64,000 nt of DNA, taken from assembly GCA_963798195.1 (NCBI GenBank), contig CAWCSF010000005.1, positions 124,001-188,000 on the forward strand, written 5' to 3'. The notes beneath the pieces are model-generated. The model was not told the DNA's origin, made no database searches, and saw only the letters and a list, made by a program, of their open reading frames with translations. This document shows, in pieces, positions 54,422 to 62,908 of the stretch. The position numbers and the translations under genes are program-made. Position 1 is the first letter of the stretch; each line of letters begins with the position of its first letter. This DNA comes from CAVSRC01 sp963798195 (GTDB lineage Bacteria; Pseudomonadota; Alphaproteobacteria; Rhizobiales; Kaistiaceae).

Positions 54422-55188
54422 GCCTTGCGACAACCGTCACCGCTAACCCGCGATCGCGGCTTGCGTTGGTCATTCTGCCGACTGCTCTGCTCATCCTGCT
54501 GGTCGTCGGCATGCCTGCGTTGCAGCCGTTGTTCCATGCCATGTTTCCGGCGCTGGAGAGGCCGATCTACACCCGCGCCAGCTTCCTCACGCTCACGCTG
54601 TGGCACATCGGGCTCGTCGTCGCCGCGACAATCCCGGTCGTGATAGCCGGCGTCGGCGCGGCGGTCTTCGTCACGCGCCGGACTGGCAGGGAGTTCGCCG
54701 GGATTCTCGATACGGTCACGGCCATCGGCCAGACCTTTCCGCCGGCTGCGGTTCTCGCCCTCGCTGTGCCGCTGGTCGGTTACGGCGCGCAGCCAACCGT
54801 GGTTGCCCTGATCGCATACGGCATCCTTCCCGTGGTGGACAACACGGTCGCCGGCATCCGCGGCGTCTCGCCTTCGGCTTTGGGCGCGGCGGAAGGCATG
54901 GGTTTCACGCCATTTCAGAAACTTCTGTGGGTGGAACTGCCGCTCGCCGCCCCCGTCATCATGGCCGGCATCCGCACATCGGTGATCATCAACATCGGCA
55001 CGGCGGCCATCGGCTCAACCGTCGGCGCGCTGACGCTCGGCTCGCCGATCATCGAGGGCCTCTCCGGATCGAATACGGCCTACGTCATTCAGGGCGCGCT
55101 CGTGGTCGGCCTGCTTGCCATCGCCGTCGACCAGGGATTTGCGCTGATGGATGAGCGCCTGCGCCGGGCGACCGCGCGCCAGCCGTGA
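54418..55188 (+). CDS. yehW: Betaine-type ABC transporter permease, short form (YehW-like)
   Basis: A 256-residue MetI-type permease with about six helices. It contains ITYGILPVVDNTVAGIRG-like YGILPVVDNTVAGIRG and the coupling loop GAAEGMGFTPFQKLLWVELPLA (key residues GAAEGMG). It overlaps the ATPase gene as GTGA at 54418-54421. Last gene of the operon. Confidence 0.88.
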   Translation: MSLATTVTANPRSRLALVILPTALLILLVVGMPALQPLFHAMFPALERPIYTRASFLTLTLWHIGLVVAATIPVVIAGVGAAVFVTRRTGREFAGILDTVTAIGQTFPPAAVLALAVPLVGYGAQPTVVALIAYGILPVVDNTVAGIRGVSPSALGAAEGMGFTPFQKLLWVELPLAAPVIMAGIRTSVIINIGTAAIGSTVGALTLGSPIIEGLSGSNTAYVIQGALVVGLLAIAVDQGFALMDERLRRATARQP

Positions 55189-55197
55189 CGACAGCGC

Positions 55198-55851
55198 CTA
55201 CTGCGCCGCCGCCATCGAGTGCCCGTAAATGCCGACAACCTCCCGGACAACCCGCTTGTGGAAGCTCGGCTGCTTCTCGATCGTCAGGTGGGAGATATCC
55301 TTGTCCAGCTTGTCCACGTCGATGTTCTCAAGCCGGCCGCGGAAACCCTTGCCCGGTGACAGGCGTTTGCCTACGCCCGTTGGAGAATAATAGTTGATCA
55401 GGTGGCGAACATTGGACGGCACCGGCGCGGCACGCGTCGCATCGAAGATGACGACCAACGCCACCGGGATGCCCTTTCTCCCGAGTTCGGCGGACATGGC
55501 GAGCGCCGCATCGGATCCGAACGAGTGGCCGACGATAACCACCGGCAGGGCCCGCTTGTCCCTGCGGTAACGCGCCTCGATCTCTGCCGCGACGCCGCCC
55601 CAGCCGGCATAGTTGAGCACGTGAGCCGGCACACCACGCGCCTGCAATTCACCGGTGAGTGTATCGAGGCCGGTCGAGAAGATATTCGCCAGCCCGCGGA
55701 ACAGATAGATGCTGCCGCGCGGCTCCTTCTTGGCCGCGACCAGTTCGACATTGCCGGCCGCCCATGATCCCGCGGGGCCCACCGCGGCAATTGCAAATGC
55801 CGCCAGCAGCGTTACCGCGAAGATTCGTGTCCACACACCCATGACGCGCAT
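55198..55851 (-). CDS. Secreted alpha/beta-hydrolase-like protein
   Basis: A 217-residue protein with a signal segment (residues 1-30, VMGVWTRIFAVTLLAAF...GSWAAG) and an alpha/beta-hydrolase core. The nucleophile elbow is GHSFGSD in VVIVGHSFGSDAAL, with possible acid in FDATRAA and histidine in DISHLTIEK. ATG 55851 (MRVMGVWTRIF) is preferred; the frame is open 21 codons further. It converges tail-to-tail with the yehW-like gene. Lipase, esterase or thioesterase activity is possible; similarity to VirJ/AcvB was considered but not convincing. Periplasmic. Confidence 0.7.
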   Translation of the reverse strand: MRVMGVWTRIFAVTLLAAFAIAAVGPAGSWAAGNVELVAAKKEPRGSIYLFRGLANIFSTGLDTLTGELQARGVPAHVLNYAGWGGVAAEIEARYRRDKRALPVVIVGHSFGSDAALAMSAELGRKGIPVALVVIFDATRAAPVPSNVRHLINYYSPTGVGKRLSPGKGFRGRLENIDVDKLDKDISHLTIEKQPSFHKRVVREVVGIYGHSMAAAQ

Positions 55852-55941
55852 AGCATCCCCTTTGTAACCGATTCTCACCCGCGACCACGATAGCCCACGA
55901 ACCCGGCGCGACAAGCGCCGGCTCGCCGCACGCGAACGGCT

Positions 55942-56526
55942 TCAGTAGATCCAGGGGATGATTCGCGCGGTGCGGCGCATGTAGGACCGATACTCGTCGC
56001 CGAAGGTCTCGGCCATCACCTGCTCCTCACGCGGCACCCGCATGAAGAAGAGGATGGCAATGGCGACAAGACCGATCGGCCCCGCGATCCAGTTCTGCAA
56101 CAGAAGAAGCTGGGCGACTGCCGACAGGATGAAAGAGGAGTACATCGGGTGGCGGACATAGGCATAGAGACCGTCGGTCACCAGCTTGTGCTGCTCGCGG
56201 GTCTCCAGCGAGATCGACCAGTTGCGCCCGAGTTGCTTGTGGGTAACCCGGAAAAGGACAAGCGCGGCGATGAGCGCGACGACCCCGGCCCAGGCCTGCC
56301 AAGGATTGAACGGGTAATCTGCAAACGCAGGCACGCCGGTGACCGCGTAGAACGCCGGCAGAAGAAACTGGCCAAGCCCCGCTATGATCAGCAGGATGCG
56401 GTCGCGGGTGCCACCAACCGAGCGCGCGACGCCGAGCCGCTTCGCCCTGCGCTGAAAGGGATAGCGGATGATGTACCAGGCAACGATGCCCAGGAGGAAT
56501 ACGGCATTGGCGACGAAAGGGGTCAT
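55942..56526 (-). CDS. Membrane methyltransferase (isoprenylcysteine carboxyl methyltransferase/PEMT-like)
   Basis: A 194-residue membrane protein with about five helices. The C-terminal motif DGLYAYVRHPMYSSFILSAV followed by REEQVMAETFGDEYRSYMRRTARIIP is the SAM-binding signature of the ICMT/PEMT/NnrU-like family (key residues RHP and EE). Bacterial members methylate lipids or small molecules, but the substrate is not predictable. Single gene, divergent from the CAP-domain lipoprotein. Confidence 0.85.
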   Translation of the reverse strand: MTPFVANAVFLLGIVAWYIIRYPFQRRAKRLGVARSVGGTRDRILLIIAGLGQFLLPAFYAVTGVPAFADYPFNPWQAWAGVVALIAALVLFRVTHKQLGRNWSISLETREQHKLVTDGLYAYVRHPMYSSFILSAVAQLLLLQNWIAGPIGLVAIAILFFMRVPREEQVMAETFGDEYRSYMRRTARIIPWIY

Positions 56527-56617
56527 GGCTCAGGCACTAGCCTAGGCGCAGGGCGGATGGAAGGGGCGCCGCCCTTGCCCCGCCGGCCATTCCGTCGCAT
56601 TACCGCCGCACTCCCGA

Positions 56618-57211
56618 ATGAGACAATTCCGCATGCGTAGCCTCCGCCTGACCTTGCTGGCCCTCATGCCAGCGCTCTTGCTCTCCGCCTGTGGCGGGGA
56701 CGCTGGCTTTTTGAGCGATTTGCTTGCTCAACCGGCCGCGGCGCGGCCCGGTGTGGTGGATGCCCAGGCGGCCGCGCAACTGATCTCCCAGTACCGGGTT
56801 CAGCACGGGCTGAAGCCCGTCAAGCTCGACCCGACGCTGATGAAAATCGCGGCCGACCACGCCCGGCACATGGCGCAACTCGACCGCATGGCGCACGTTC
56901 TGCCGGGCGACGGCAGCTTCGCCCAGCGCATCGCCAAGGGCGGTTTCCAGGCCTCCATGGCGGCGGAGAATGTCGCCGCCGGGCAGAAGACGCTGGCCGA
57001 GGTGTTCGAGGCCTGGCGGAAATCGCCCGGGCATAACGCCAACATGCTGCTGCCCAACGTGTCGCTGATCGGCATCGCCGTCGCCGTCCAGCCCGACGGC
57101 AGGTACCACAACTACTGGGCGCTGGAGCTTGGCGAGCGCTATGTGCCGCCCGTCGGCGGACCGATGTCCGGGCCGGGCCCGGGGCCGGGCATCATGATCA
57201 TCGGCAGATAG
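56618..57211 (+). CDS. CAP-domain (SCP-like) lipoprotein
   Basis: A 197-residue protein. A signal peptide with lipobox LSAC (Cys at about residue 25) is followed by a CAP/SCP-PR1 domain. The domain shows VDAQAAAQLISQYR, DHARHMAQLDRMAH and AENVAAGQKTLAEVFEAWRKSPGHNANML, with the conserved His and Glu residues of the CAP cavity. The C-terminus is a Gly/Pro-rich tail (PMSGPGPGPGIMI). ATG 56618 or ATG 56633 may start it; neither has a strong ribosome site. Probably anchored in the envelope; function of bacterial CAP proteins is largely unknown. Confidence 0.88.
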   Translation: MRQFRMRSLRLTLLALMPALLLSACGGDAGFLSDLLAQPAAARPGVVDAQAAAQLISQYRVQHGLKPVKLDPTLMKIAADHARHMAQLDRMAHVLPGDGSFAQRIAKGGFQASMAAENVAAGQKTLAEVFEAWRKSPGHNANMLLPNVSLIGIAVAVQPDGRYHNYWALELGERYVPPVGGPMSGPGPGPGIMIIGR

Positions 57212-57215
57212 ACTT

Positions 57216-58862
57216 TTGGACCAGGGCGGTGACGGTTCTGCCGACAGGTATGACGCGCTGCGCGCCGCGTTCCGGTGGTCGATTCCCCCGACCTACAACA
57301 TCGCCGTCGATTGCTGCGACGGGTGGGCAGCAACGGAGCCGGAGCGCACCGCGCTCTTGCGCTTTATGCCCGGGCGGCCGCTGGAGCCAATCACCTACGG
57401 CACGCTGAAGCAGCAGTCCGACGGGTTGGCGCATGCTCTGCGCGCCCGCGGCATTGATGTCGGCGATCGCGTTGCGCTGCTGCTGCCGCAGTCGGTCGAG
57501 ACCGTGGTCGGACACCTCGCCGCATACAAGCTCGGCGCAATCGCGGTGCCGCTGGCGGCGCTCTTCGGCACGGACGCCCTCACCTACCGACTGGCCGCCT
57601 CAGGCGCGAAGGCGCTGATCACCGACGCAGAGCGCCTCTCCCGGATTGCGGAGGTTCGCGAGCAGCTTCCCGATCTCTCCATCGTGCTCTCGACGGGCGG
57701 ACCTAGCGACGAAGCTGAAGGTTTTGCCGAGGCCATCGCGGCGCACGACGGACCGTTCGCGCCGGCCGTCTCCGGGGCGGAAGACCCGGCGCTGATGATC
57801 TTCACCTCCGGCACCACCGGGCCGCCCAAGGGCGCGCTCCACGCCCATCGGGTGGTGGCCGGCCACGTGGCCGGCCTCGACTTCACGCACGGCGAACCGA
57901 GGGCGGGCGACCGCTTCTGGACTCCGTCCGACTGGGCCTGGGCGGGCGGTCTGCTCAATGCGCTGCTGCCAAGCCTCTCGCGCGGCGTGCCGGTGGTCTT
58001 CGGGCCGTTCCGGCCGTTCGATCCGGAAGAGGCGTTCATGCTGATGGCCGAGGCGAAAATCACCAACGCCTTCCTGCCGCCGACGGCGCTCCGCATGATG
58101 CGGAACGTCTCCAAACCACGTGACCGCTTCTCGCTGAAGTTGCGCACCATTGGCGCGGCGGGTGAGGCGCTCGGCCGCGAGGCCTACGAATGGGCGATCC
58201 GCGATCTTGGTATCCCGGTCAACGAGTTCTTTGGCCAGACCGAATGCAACTACGTCATTGGATCGAGCGCGGCGCTGGGCGTCGGCCGCGCCGGCACTAC
58301 CGGCAAGCCGGTGCCCGGACATACGGTCGCCATTGTCGATGCGGACGGGCGGCCAGTGCCGGCGGATACGGCCGGGGAGATCGCGATCCAACGGCCCGAC
58401 CCGACGATGTTCCTGAGCTATTGGCAGAACGAGGCGGCGACGGAGGCAAAGTTCATCGGCGACTGGATGCTGACCGGCGACCAGGGAATCATGGACGCCG
58501 AAGGCTATATCCGTTTCGTTGGCCGCGACGACGACATCATCACCTCCGCCGGCTATCGCATAGGCCCGAGCGAGGTCGAGGATTGCCTGCTCGGCCATCC
58601 CGCCGTCGCAATGGCCGCGGTCGTCGGCAAGCCCGACGCGCTGCGCACCGAGATCGTCAAGGCCTATATCGTCCTGAAGCCGGGCATCACACCATCCGAT
58701 GCACTCGCGGCCGTGTTGCGGACCTTCGTCCGCTCCAGGCTTTCGGCGGCCGAATATCCGCGCGAAGTCGCGTTTGTCGACGAGATTCCACTGACCACCT
58801 CGGGCAAGGTGATCCGCCGCATCTTCCGCGACCGCGCGAAAAGAGAGGTCAGTGGCGGCTGA
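57216..58862 (+). CDS. AMP-forming acyl-CoA synthetase (AcsM/medium-chain type)
   Basis: A 548-residue adenylate-forming enzyme. The AMP-binding P-loop is IFTSGTTGPPKGALH, the A5 region reads NEFFGQTECNYVIGSS, and A7/A8 are WMLTGDQGIMDAEGYIRFVGRDDDII. The C-terminal acylating lysine is in TTSGKVIRR. The N-terminus (YDALRAAFRWSIPPTYNIAVD) is typical of acetyl- or medium-chain acyl-CoA synthetases. The only reasonable start is TTG 57216, since the in-frame region has no ATG or GTG early. It activates a carboxylic acid to its CoA ester. It ends overlapping the convergent GNAT gene by 14 nt. Confidence 0.88.
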   Translation: MDQGGDGSADRYDALRAAFRWSIPPTYNIAVDCCDGWAATEPERTALLRFMPGRPLEPITYGTLKQQSDGLAHALRARGIDVGDRVALLLPQSVETVVGHLAAYKLGAIAVPLAALFGTDALTYRLAASGAKALITDAERLSRIAEVREQLPDLSIVLSTGGPSDEAEGFAEAIAAHDGPFAPAVSGAEDPALMIFTSGTTGPPKGALHAHRVVAGHVAGLDFTHGEPRAGDRFWTPSDWAWAGGLLNALLPSLSRGVPVVFGPFRPFDPEEAFMLMAEAKITNAFLPPTALRMMRNVSKPRDRFSLKLRTIGAAGEALGREAYEWAIRDLGIPVNEFFGQTECNYVIGSSAALGVGRAGTTGKPVPGHTVAIVDADGRPVPADTAGEIAIQRPDPTMFLSYWQNEAATEAKFIGDWMLTGDQGIMDAEGYIRFVGRDDDIITSAGYRIGPSEVEDCLLGHPAVAMAAVVGKPDALRTEIVKAYIVLKPGITPSDALAAVLRTFVRSRLSAAEYPREVAFVDEIPLTTSGKVIRRIFRDRAKREVSGG

Positions 58863-60006
58863 TCAGTTGGCGCACCTGCGCGCGCGCCGCGATTTCGGCG
58901 CGGGCAGCCGCGACGCCGACTGCGTGGATTGCGCCGCCGCCGGGCGGGCCCAGCACGAAGGTCGCAATTCGCATGCGCTCCGGCCACAGCCGGTCGATCA
59001 TCGGGTGATCCGCGCTCGCGCAGGAATCGATCCGCGTTACCGCCGGATCAGAGAAGAGATGCGCCGGCGCCTCGAGCATAATCTGCGCGCCGGGCGAGAA
59101 GCGGCCATACGCCTCGTCGTAGGCGATCTTCCAGGTGTAGGCAGTCACGCCGGCGACGAGGCTGACGAGGATGGCCACCGGGTGATCGCCGATGCGCAGC
59201 GAATGGACGCGCGCATTGCCTGACGCCGCCAGGTTGAACATGGCCTCCCGCGCGAAGGCGACGCTGTCCGGCGATGACGCCAATGCGGTTCCGCGCTCGC
59301 CCTTCCAGCCCGCCATTTCCAGCGCGAGGAATTCCTCGAAGCGGGCGAGAACGCAGTTGGCGACCGTCTCGGTCTCCACCTTGAGGTCGCCGAGATCCGC
59401 CATGCGCCGCATCTGGCGGGCGAGTTCACGCCGCTGCTTCTTCGATAGATTGGCGCGGGGGTCGGCCTCGACGGGGCCGCGCGTGAGGATGGCACGCTCG
59501 TGATCATCGAGAACGGCGAGCGGCCGGCCGCTATCCGCTGCAAATGCGCGAACGGCATCGGCAGCAACGCCATCGACCGGCATGTCCGGCATGATGAGAC
59601 TGAGCCCGGAGTTGTCCGGAGCCAGACCCGCGATCAGCGCGTCGACGGCGAATGCCGGATCGCCCGGATCCAGCAGCGGCGCGCCCAGCGGCGCATATTT
59701 GTGCGCCCAGAGGGAAACGGCCGGGGCGACGCGGCCCAAGCGCGCGCGGGTGAAGGGCGCAATCGCCAACAGCCTGCTTGAGTCGTCGCGCACGGTGGCG
59801 ATCGAAACTCGGCCGCCTCCGAAATGATTGATCGCCGGAATCGCGAAATCTGCGCCGAAGAAGACATTGCCACCCGCGCGCCGCGTCCATTCGGTCGCGA
59901 TCGCACCAATCTCATCCGGCTCAACAACGGCAAAGCCGGCAACCCCGCCGGCCGAACGTGTGGAGCGGTCTTCGACCGCGAAAGCGGCCATTGCGTTGGC
60001 TGCCAT
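58849..60006 (-). CDS. GNAT-family N-acetyltransferase (BioF2/CelD-like)
   Basis: A 385-residue protein with the duplicated GNAT fold of the acetyltransferase-6/BioF2-like family. The visible block SKKQRRELARQMRRMADLGDLKVE and the core HSLRIGDHPVAILVSLVAGVTAYTWKIAYDE (in part) correspond to the C-terminal GNAT domain that often acts in cell-envelope polysaccharide biosynthesis. ATG 60006 overlaps the flippase stop region (TGAGATGG), indicating translational coupling. The neighbouring flippase supports a surface-polysaccharide role. Confidence 0.78.
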   Translation of the reverse strand: MAANAMAAFAVEDRSTRSAGGVAGFAVVEPDEIGAIATEWTRRAGGNVFFGADFAIPAINHFGGGRVSIATVRDDSSRLLAIAPFTRARLGRVAPAVSLWAHKYAPLGAPLLDPGDPAFAVDALIAGLAPDNSGLSLIMPDMPVDGVAADAVRAFAADSGRPLAVLDDHERAILTRGPVEADPRANLSKKQRRELARQMRRMADLGDLKVETETVANCVLARFEEFLALEMAGWKGERGTALASSPDSVAFAREAMFNLAASGNARVHSLRIGDHPVAILVSLVAGVTAYTWKIAYDEAYGRFSPGAQIMLEAPAHLFSDPAVTRIDSCASADHPMIDRLWPERMRIATFVLGPPGGGAIHAVGVAAARAEIAARAQVRQLISRH

Positions 60007-60007
60007 C

Positions 60008-61439
60008 TCAGCTGGCCTCCGCCAGGCGGTGCCGTGGCCACAGGGCCGACACGATGGAACAGTCGATGCCAAGCCGGCCGCGCACGACCACATACAGCAC
60101 GACGGTCTCTGAGATCAGCGCAATCGCGGTTGCGACGGCTGCGCCGATCAACCCGATATGCGGGATGAGCAGGAAATTGAGCGCCACATTGAGGAAGAAC
60201 GTCGGCGGTGTATACGGCTGCGGTGATGCGCTGCTGTCCCGCCATGACGAGCAGGGTCTCCGCCGGGCCGATTGACGCACGGAAGAGCAGCCCGATCGAG
60301 AGAACGAAGAGGATAGGATAGCCGTCGACGAAGCTCGGGCCGAACAGGGCAAGCATCGGTTTGCCGAGGACGGCGAGGACGCCGACCATGGCCAGCGACG
60401 GCCAGAAGGTCCAATGCAGCGTATCGCGGACAAAGGTGGACAGGCGCACGGAATCGCCGGCGGCATAGTACTGGGAGAAGCGCTGGGCGCTACCGGTGCG
60501 CACCGAGTAGTAGACAAAATTCACCAGCGCCATCGTCTTCACCGCCGCGAAGTAGATCGCCACCTGGTCAGGCGCCATCAAGTGGCCGACGATCAGAATG
60601 TCGACGTTGGTGAGGAGGATGAAGAAGCCTTCGACGATGAAGATCGGCAAGGCGACCGCGATCCACGTCATCGGCTGGTATTCGCGGGGGCCGCGCGGCA
60701 CGACGCCCGTGATTTTGCGCCGAAGGCCGAAGAACTGCCCGATCGCCGTCAAATAGGTCGCGCCGATCACCGCAGCCATCGCCGTCACCGCGTCAGCGGT
60801 AGCTCCGAACCCGACGGCGGCGGCCATGAAGACGATGATAAGCAGCGGACGGACGATATAGGTCGGCCACAAGGCGAGGTTCGCCCAGTTGAACGAACGC
60901 GCGAGCGCCTCCTGTATCTCGCCGACCGCGAGCATCGGCAGCGTGATCGCTCCAAGATAGAGCGGGATCAGGTAGTGGCTCGAAACGGCATCGCCGAAGA
61001 GGTAGAGCCCGGCCAGACCGACAACCGTGAAGAAAGTCGCGACCAGAAATACCTGCGCTCGACTGCCCGCGATGATGCCGCGCAGCAGGCCGGGCTTCTG
61101 ATGCTGCGTGTATTCAGGAACGAAGCGCATCACGGCGAGCTGCATGCCGAGGCACGAGAGCCCGCCCAGGATAACCGCGCCGACCCACACCGCGACGAAG
61201 ATGCCGTATTCGAAATCGCCCATCCAGCGCGCCAGAACCACTTGACTGGCGTAGGCAATCACCGCGCTGGCAACCCGGGTCATGAAGGTGAGGAGTGCGA
61301 TGCGGCCGGTCACGGCCCGGTCGTCGGAGCCGTATAATGCCGAATCGAGGAGAGAAGCGACGCGCGAGACCTTCTCACGCAGTCGGCTTTCAGGTACTCG
61401 CTCGACGATGTCGACGAACGAAATACGCACCTTGGCCAC
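60008..61439 (-). pseudogene. Polysaccharide flippase (Wzx/MATE-like), apparently frameshifted
   Basis: A lipopolysaccharide/exopolysaccharide flippase-like membrane protein with about 12-14 helices from MAKVRISFVDIVERV. The first about 410 residues are intact up to ITAAVYTADV. The frame then shifts near 60195-60203. The expected continuation FLNVALNFLLIPHIGLIGAAVATAIALI is found one base over and runs to the stop at 60008. Deleting one T from the TTCTT run restores a protein of about 476 residues. It would translocate lipid-linked sugars across the inner membrane together with the coupled GNAT gene product. Confidence 0.78.
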
Positions 61440-61595
61440 TCCGCATCTTGATGGACGCTGGCCGGCCCTGGTCGCGTCGCACTAACCCCCGTACAATCGG
61501 CATACGGCGCAACCAATGTATTGACAATTAAAGAAAAACTGAGATTTCCGTAAAGGTTACCCAGACCTTAACGAGGACCTTTTCCGGCCTCCCGC

Positions 61596-61862
61596 ATGCC
61601 AATCAAAGAAAGGCCCACCGTGGGCGATGCCGAACCGACACCGGCCATAGACACCAGCGGCCTGAAATGCCCGCTGCCGGTGCTCAAGGCGCGCAAAACG
61701 CTGCTCGGCATGAAGCCGGGCGAGCGGCTGTCAGTCACCGCAACCGACCCGCTGTCCGCGATCGACCTGCCACACTTTTGCAATGAGGCCGGTCACCGCC
61801 TCATTTCCCGCGAGGAGCAGAACGGCACCTGGGTATTCCTGATCGAGCGCGGCGCGGCCTAA
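61596..61862 (+). CDS. TusA/SirA-family sulfurtransferase
   Basis: An 88-residue protein of the TusA family. The invariant Cys25 lies in the LKCPLPVLKARK (CPxP) motif. The fold is complete by length. TusA proteins carry persulfide sulfur for tRNA thiolation or other sulfur-trafficking routes; the exact role here is unknown. Start ATG 61596 is the only plausible one. It converges with the CobW-family gene, overlapping its stop by 4 nt. The spacer upstream (61440-61595) is AT-rich and contains TTGACA at 61521-61526 but no clear -10. Confidence 0.85.
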   Translation: MPIKERPTVGDAEPTPAIDTSGLKCPLPVLKARKTLLGMKPGERLSVTATDPLSAIDLPHFCNEAGHRLISREEQNGTWVFLIERGAA

Positions 61863-62896
61863 CGACCACTGCGCGCTGAGAAGCCCGCGATGGCGAGCGG
61901 ATTTTCGATCATCGCCGCCCGGTCCGGCGTGTCGATCCGCGCCTCGTTGAGGAACGCGTCAAGGTAGCTCTCGAAACCGTCGCGATCGAGATTGCTCGCG
62001 GTGGCGGAGAACCGCGTCGCCGGCGCTTCCGGCGGAGTCGGGATCAGCCTCGGCGGCAGGAAGAATCCGCCGATTCCCTCGACCACCGCGCTCTCGCCTT
62101 CGCCGGTCGCCACAATGCCGCGCACGCGGACGAGGTTGCCCCCCTGGAGCGCCGCCATGAAATCGAGAAAACGGTCCACCGCCCCGAGTGGCATGGGCCG
62201 GTCGCGCGCAATACGGAACACATTGAGAGGCTGCGCGCCGCCCGAGAATGGCGCCACCGGTCCAAGCCAATGCTCGATATCGGTCGTGATTGGATCGAAC
62301 GGCCCAAATCCAAGCAAGGCGCTGGGATCGAGCGTGCCCGCGTCCGCCACCAGCGCAAGCGGGTTCAGCGCGGCAATCTTTGCTTTTTTGCCGTGCAAAT
62401 CGCCAGCCGTTTTGGACACTGCAACGACATCCGCCATTGCCACCTGGCGCAGAACAGCCGGCCGCGAAACGATGGCCGGCACATCGGCGGCATCGATCAC
62501 ACTGACGATGCCGCCAGGGCGAAAACGCAGCGACAGGTAAGGATGCATTCCAACGCCGGCGAATATGGCCGACGGATCGGCAGCAGCATCGGCCTCGATA
62601 ACCACCCGGTCGATTGCCTCGACGCGCCCATTGTCGAGATCGCGCAGCAGCCGCTCCAGGGCATCGATCATTTCGCCACGCACGGCACAGCAAATGCAGC
62701 CGGCGGCCAGCGCCACGAGACCGTCGCCGACACGCTCGACAACCGCGCTCTCGATGCCGGTCTGGCCGAATTCGTTCTGAATTACCGCCGTGTTGGAAAA
62801 GCCGCCTTCGCGCAGCAACCGGTTAATGAGCGTGGTCTTGCCGGCGCCAAGGGGGCCCACGACCACGGTCAACGGAATGGGCCTCTTCCGCGCCAT
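61859..62896 (-). CDS. CobW/COG0523-family GTPase, metal chaperone-like
   Basis: A 345-residue COG0523 protein. It has Walker A GPLGAGKTTLI at the N-terminus, the metal-binding CxCC motif in AAGCICCAVRG, and a C-terminal CobW_C domain (FSATASNLDRDGFESYLDAFL). Two GTPase motifs are unusual: the ETSG-type motif 3 reads EADAAADP, and the base-specificity motif NKxD reads SKTAGD. It might be a divergent, possibly slow or inactive GTPase. Lies 13 nt after the D-Ala-D-Ala carboxypeptidase gene on the same strand, so the two are probably co-transcribed. Metal identity is not predictable. Confidence 0.82.
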   Translation of the reverse strand: MARKRPIPLTVVVGPLGAGKTTLINRLLREGGFSNTAVIQNEFGQTGIESAVVERVGDGLVALAAGCICCAVRGEMIDALERLLRDLDNGRVEAIDRVVIEADAAADPSAIFAGVGMHPYLSLRFRPGGIVSVIDAADVPAIVSRPAVLRQVAMADVVAVSKTAGDLHGKKAKIAALNPLALVADAGTLDPSALLGFGPFDPITTDIEHWLGPVAPFSGGAQPLNVFRIARDRPMPLGAVDRFLDFMAALQGGNLVRVRGIVATGEGESAVVEGIGGFFLPPRLIPTPPEAPATRFSATASNLDRDGFESYLDAFLNEARIDTPDRAAMIENPLAIAGFSARSGR

Positions 62897-62908
62897 GTGC
62901 GCGCCTGC

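Noticed and set aside
55198..55851. VirJ/AcvB-type virulence protein
   Set aside because: Only the general GHSFG-type nucleophile elbow is shared; length and surrounding blocks do not convincingly match that family.
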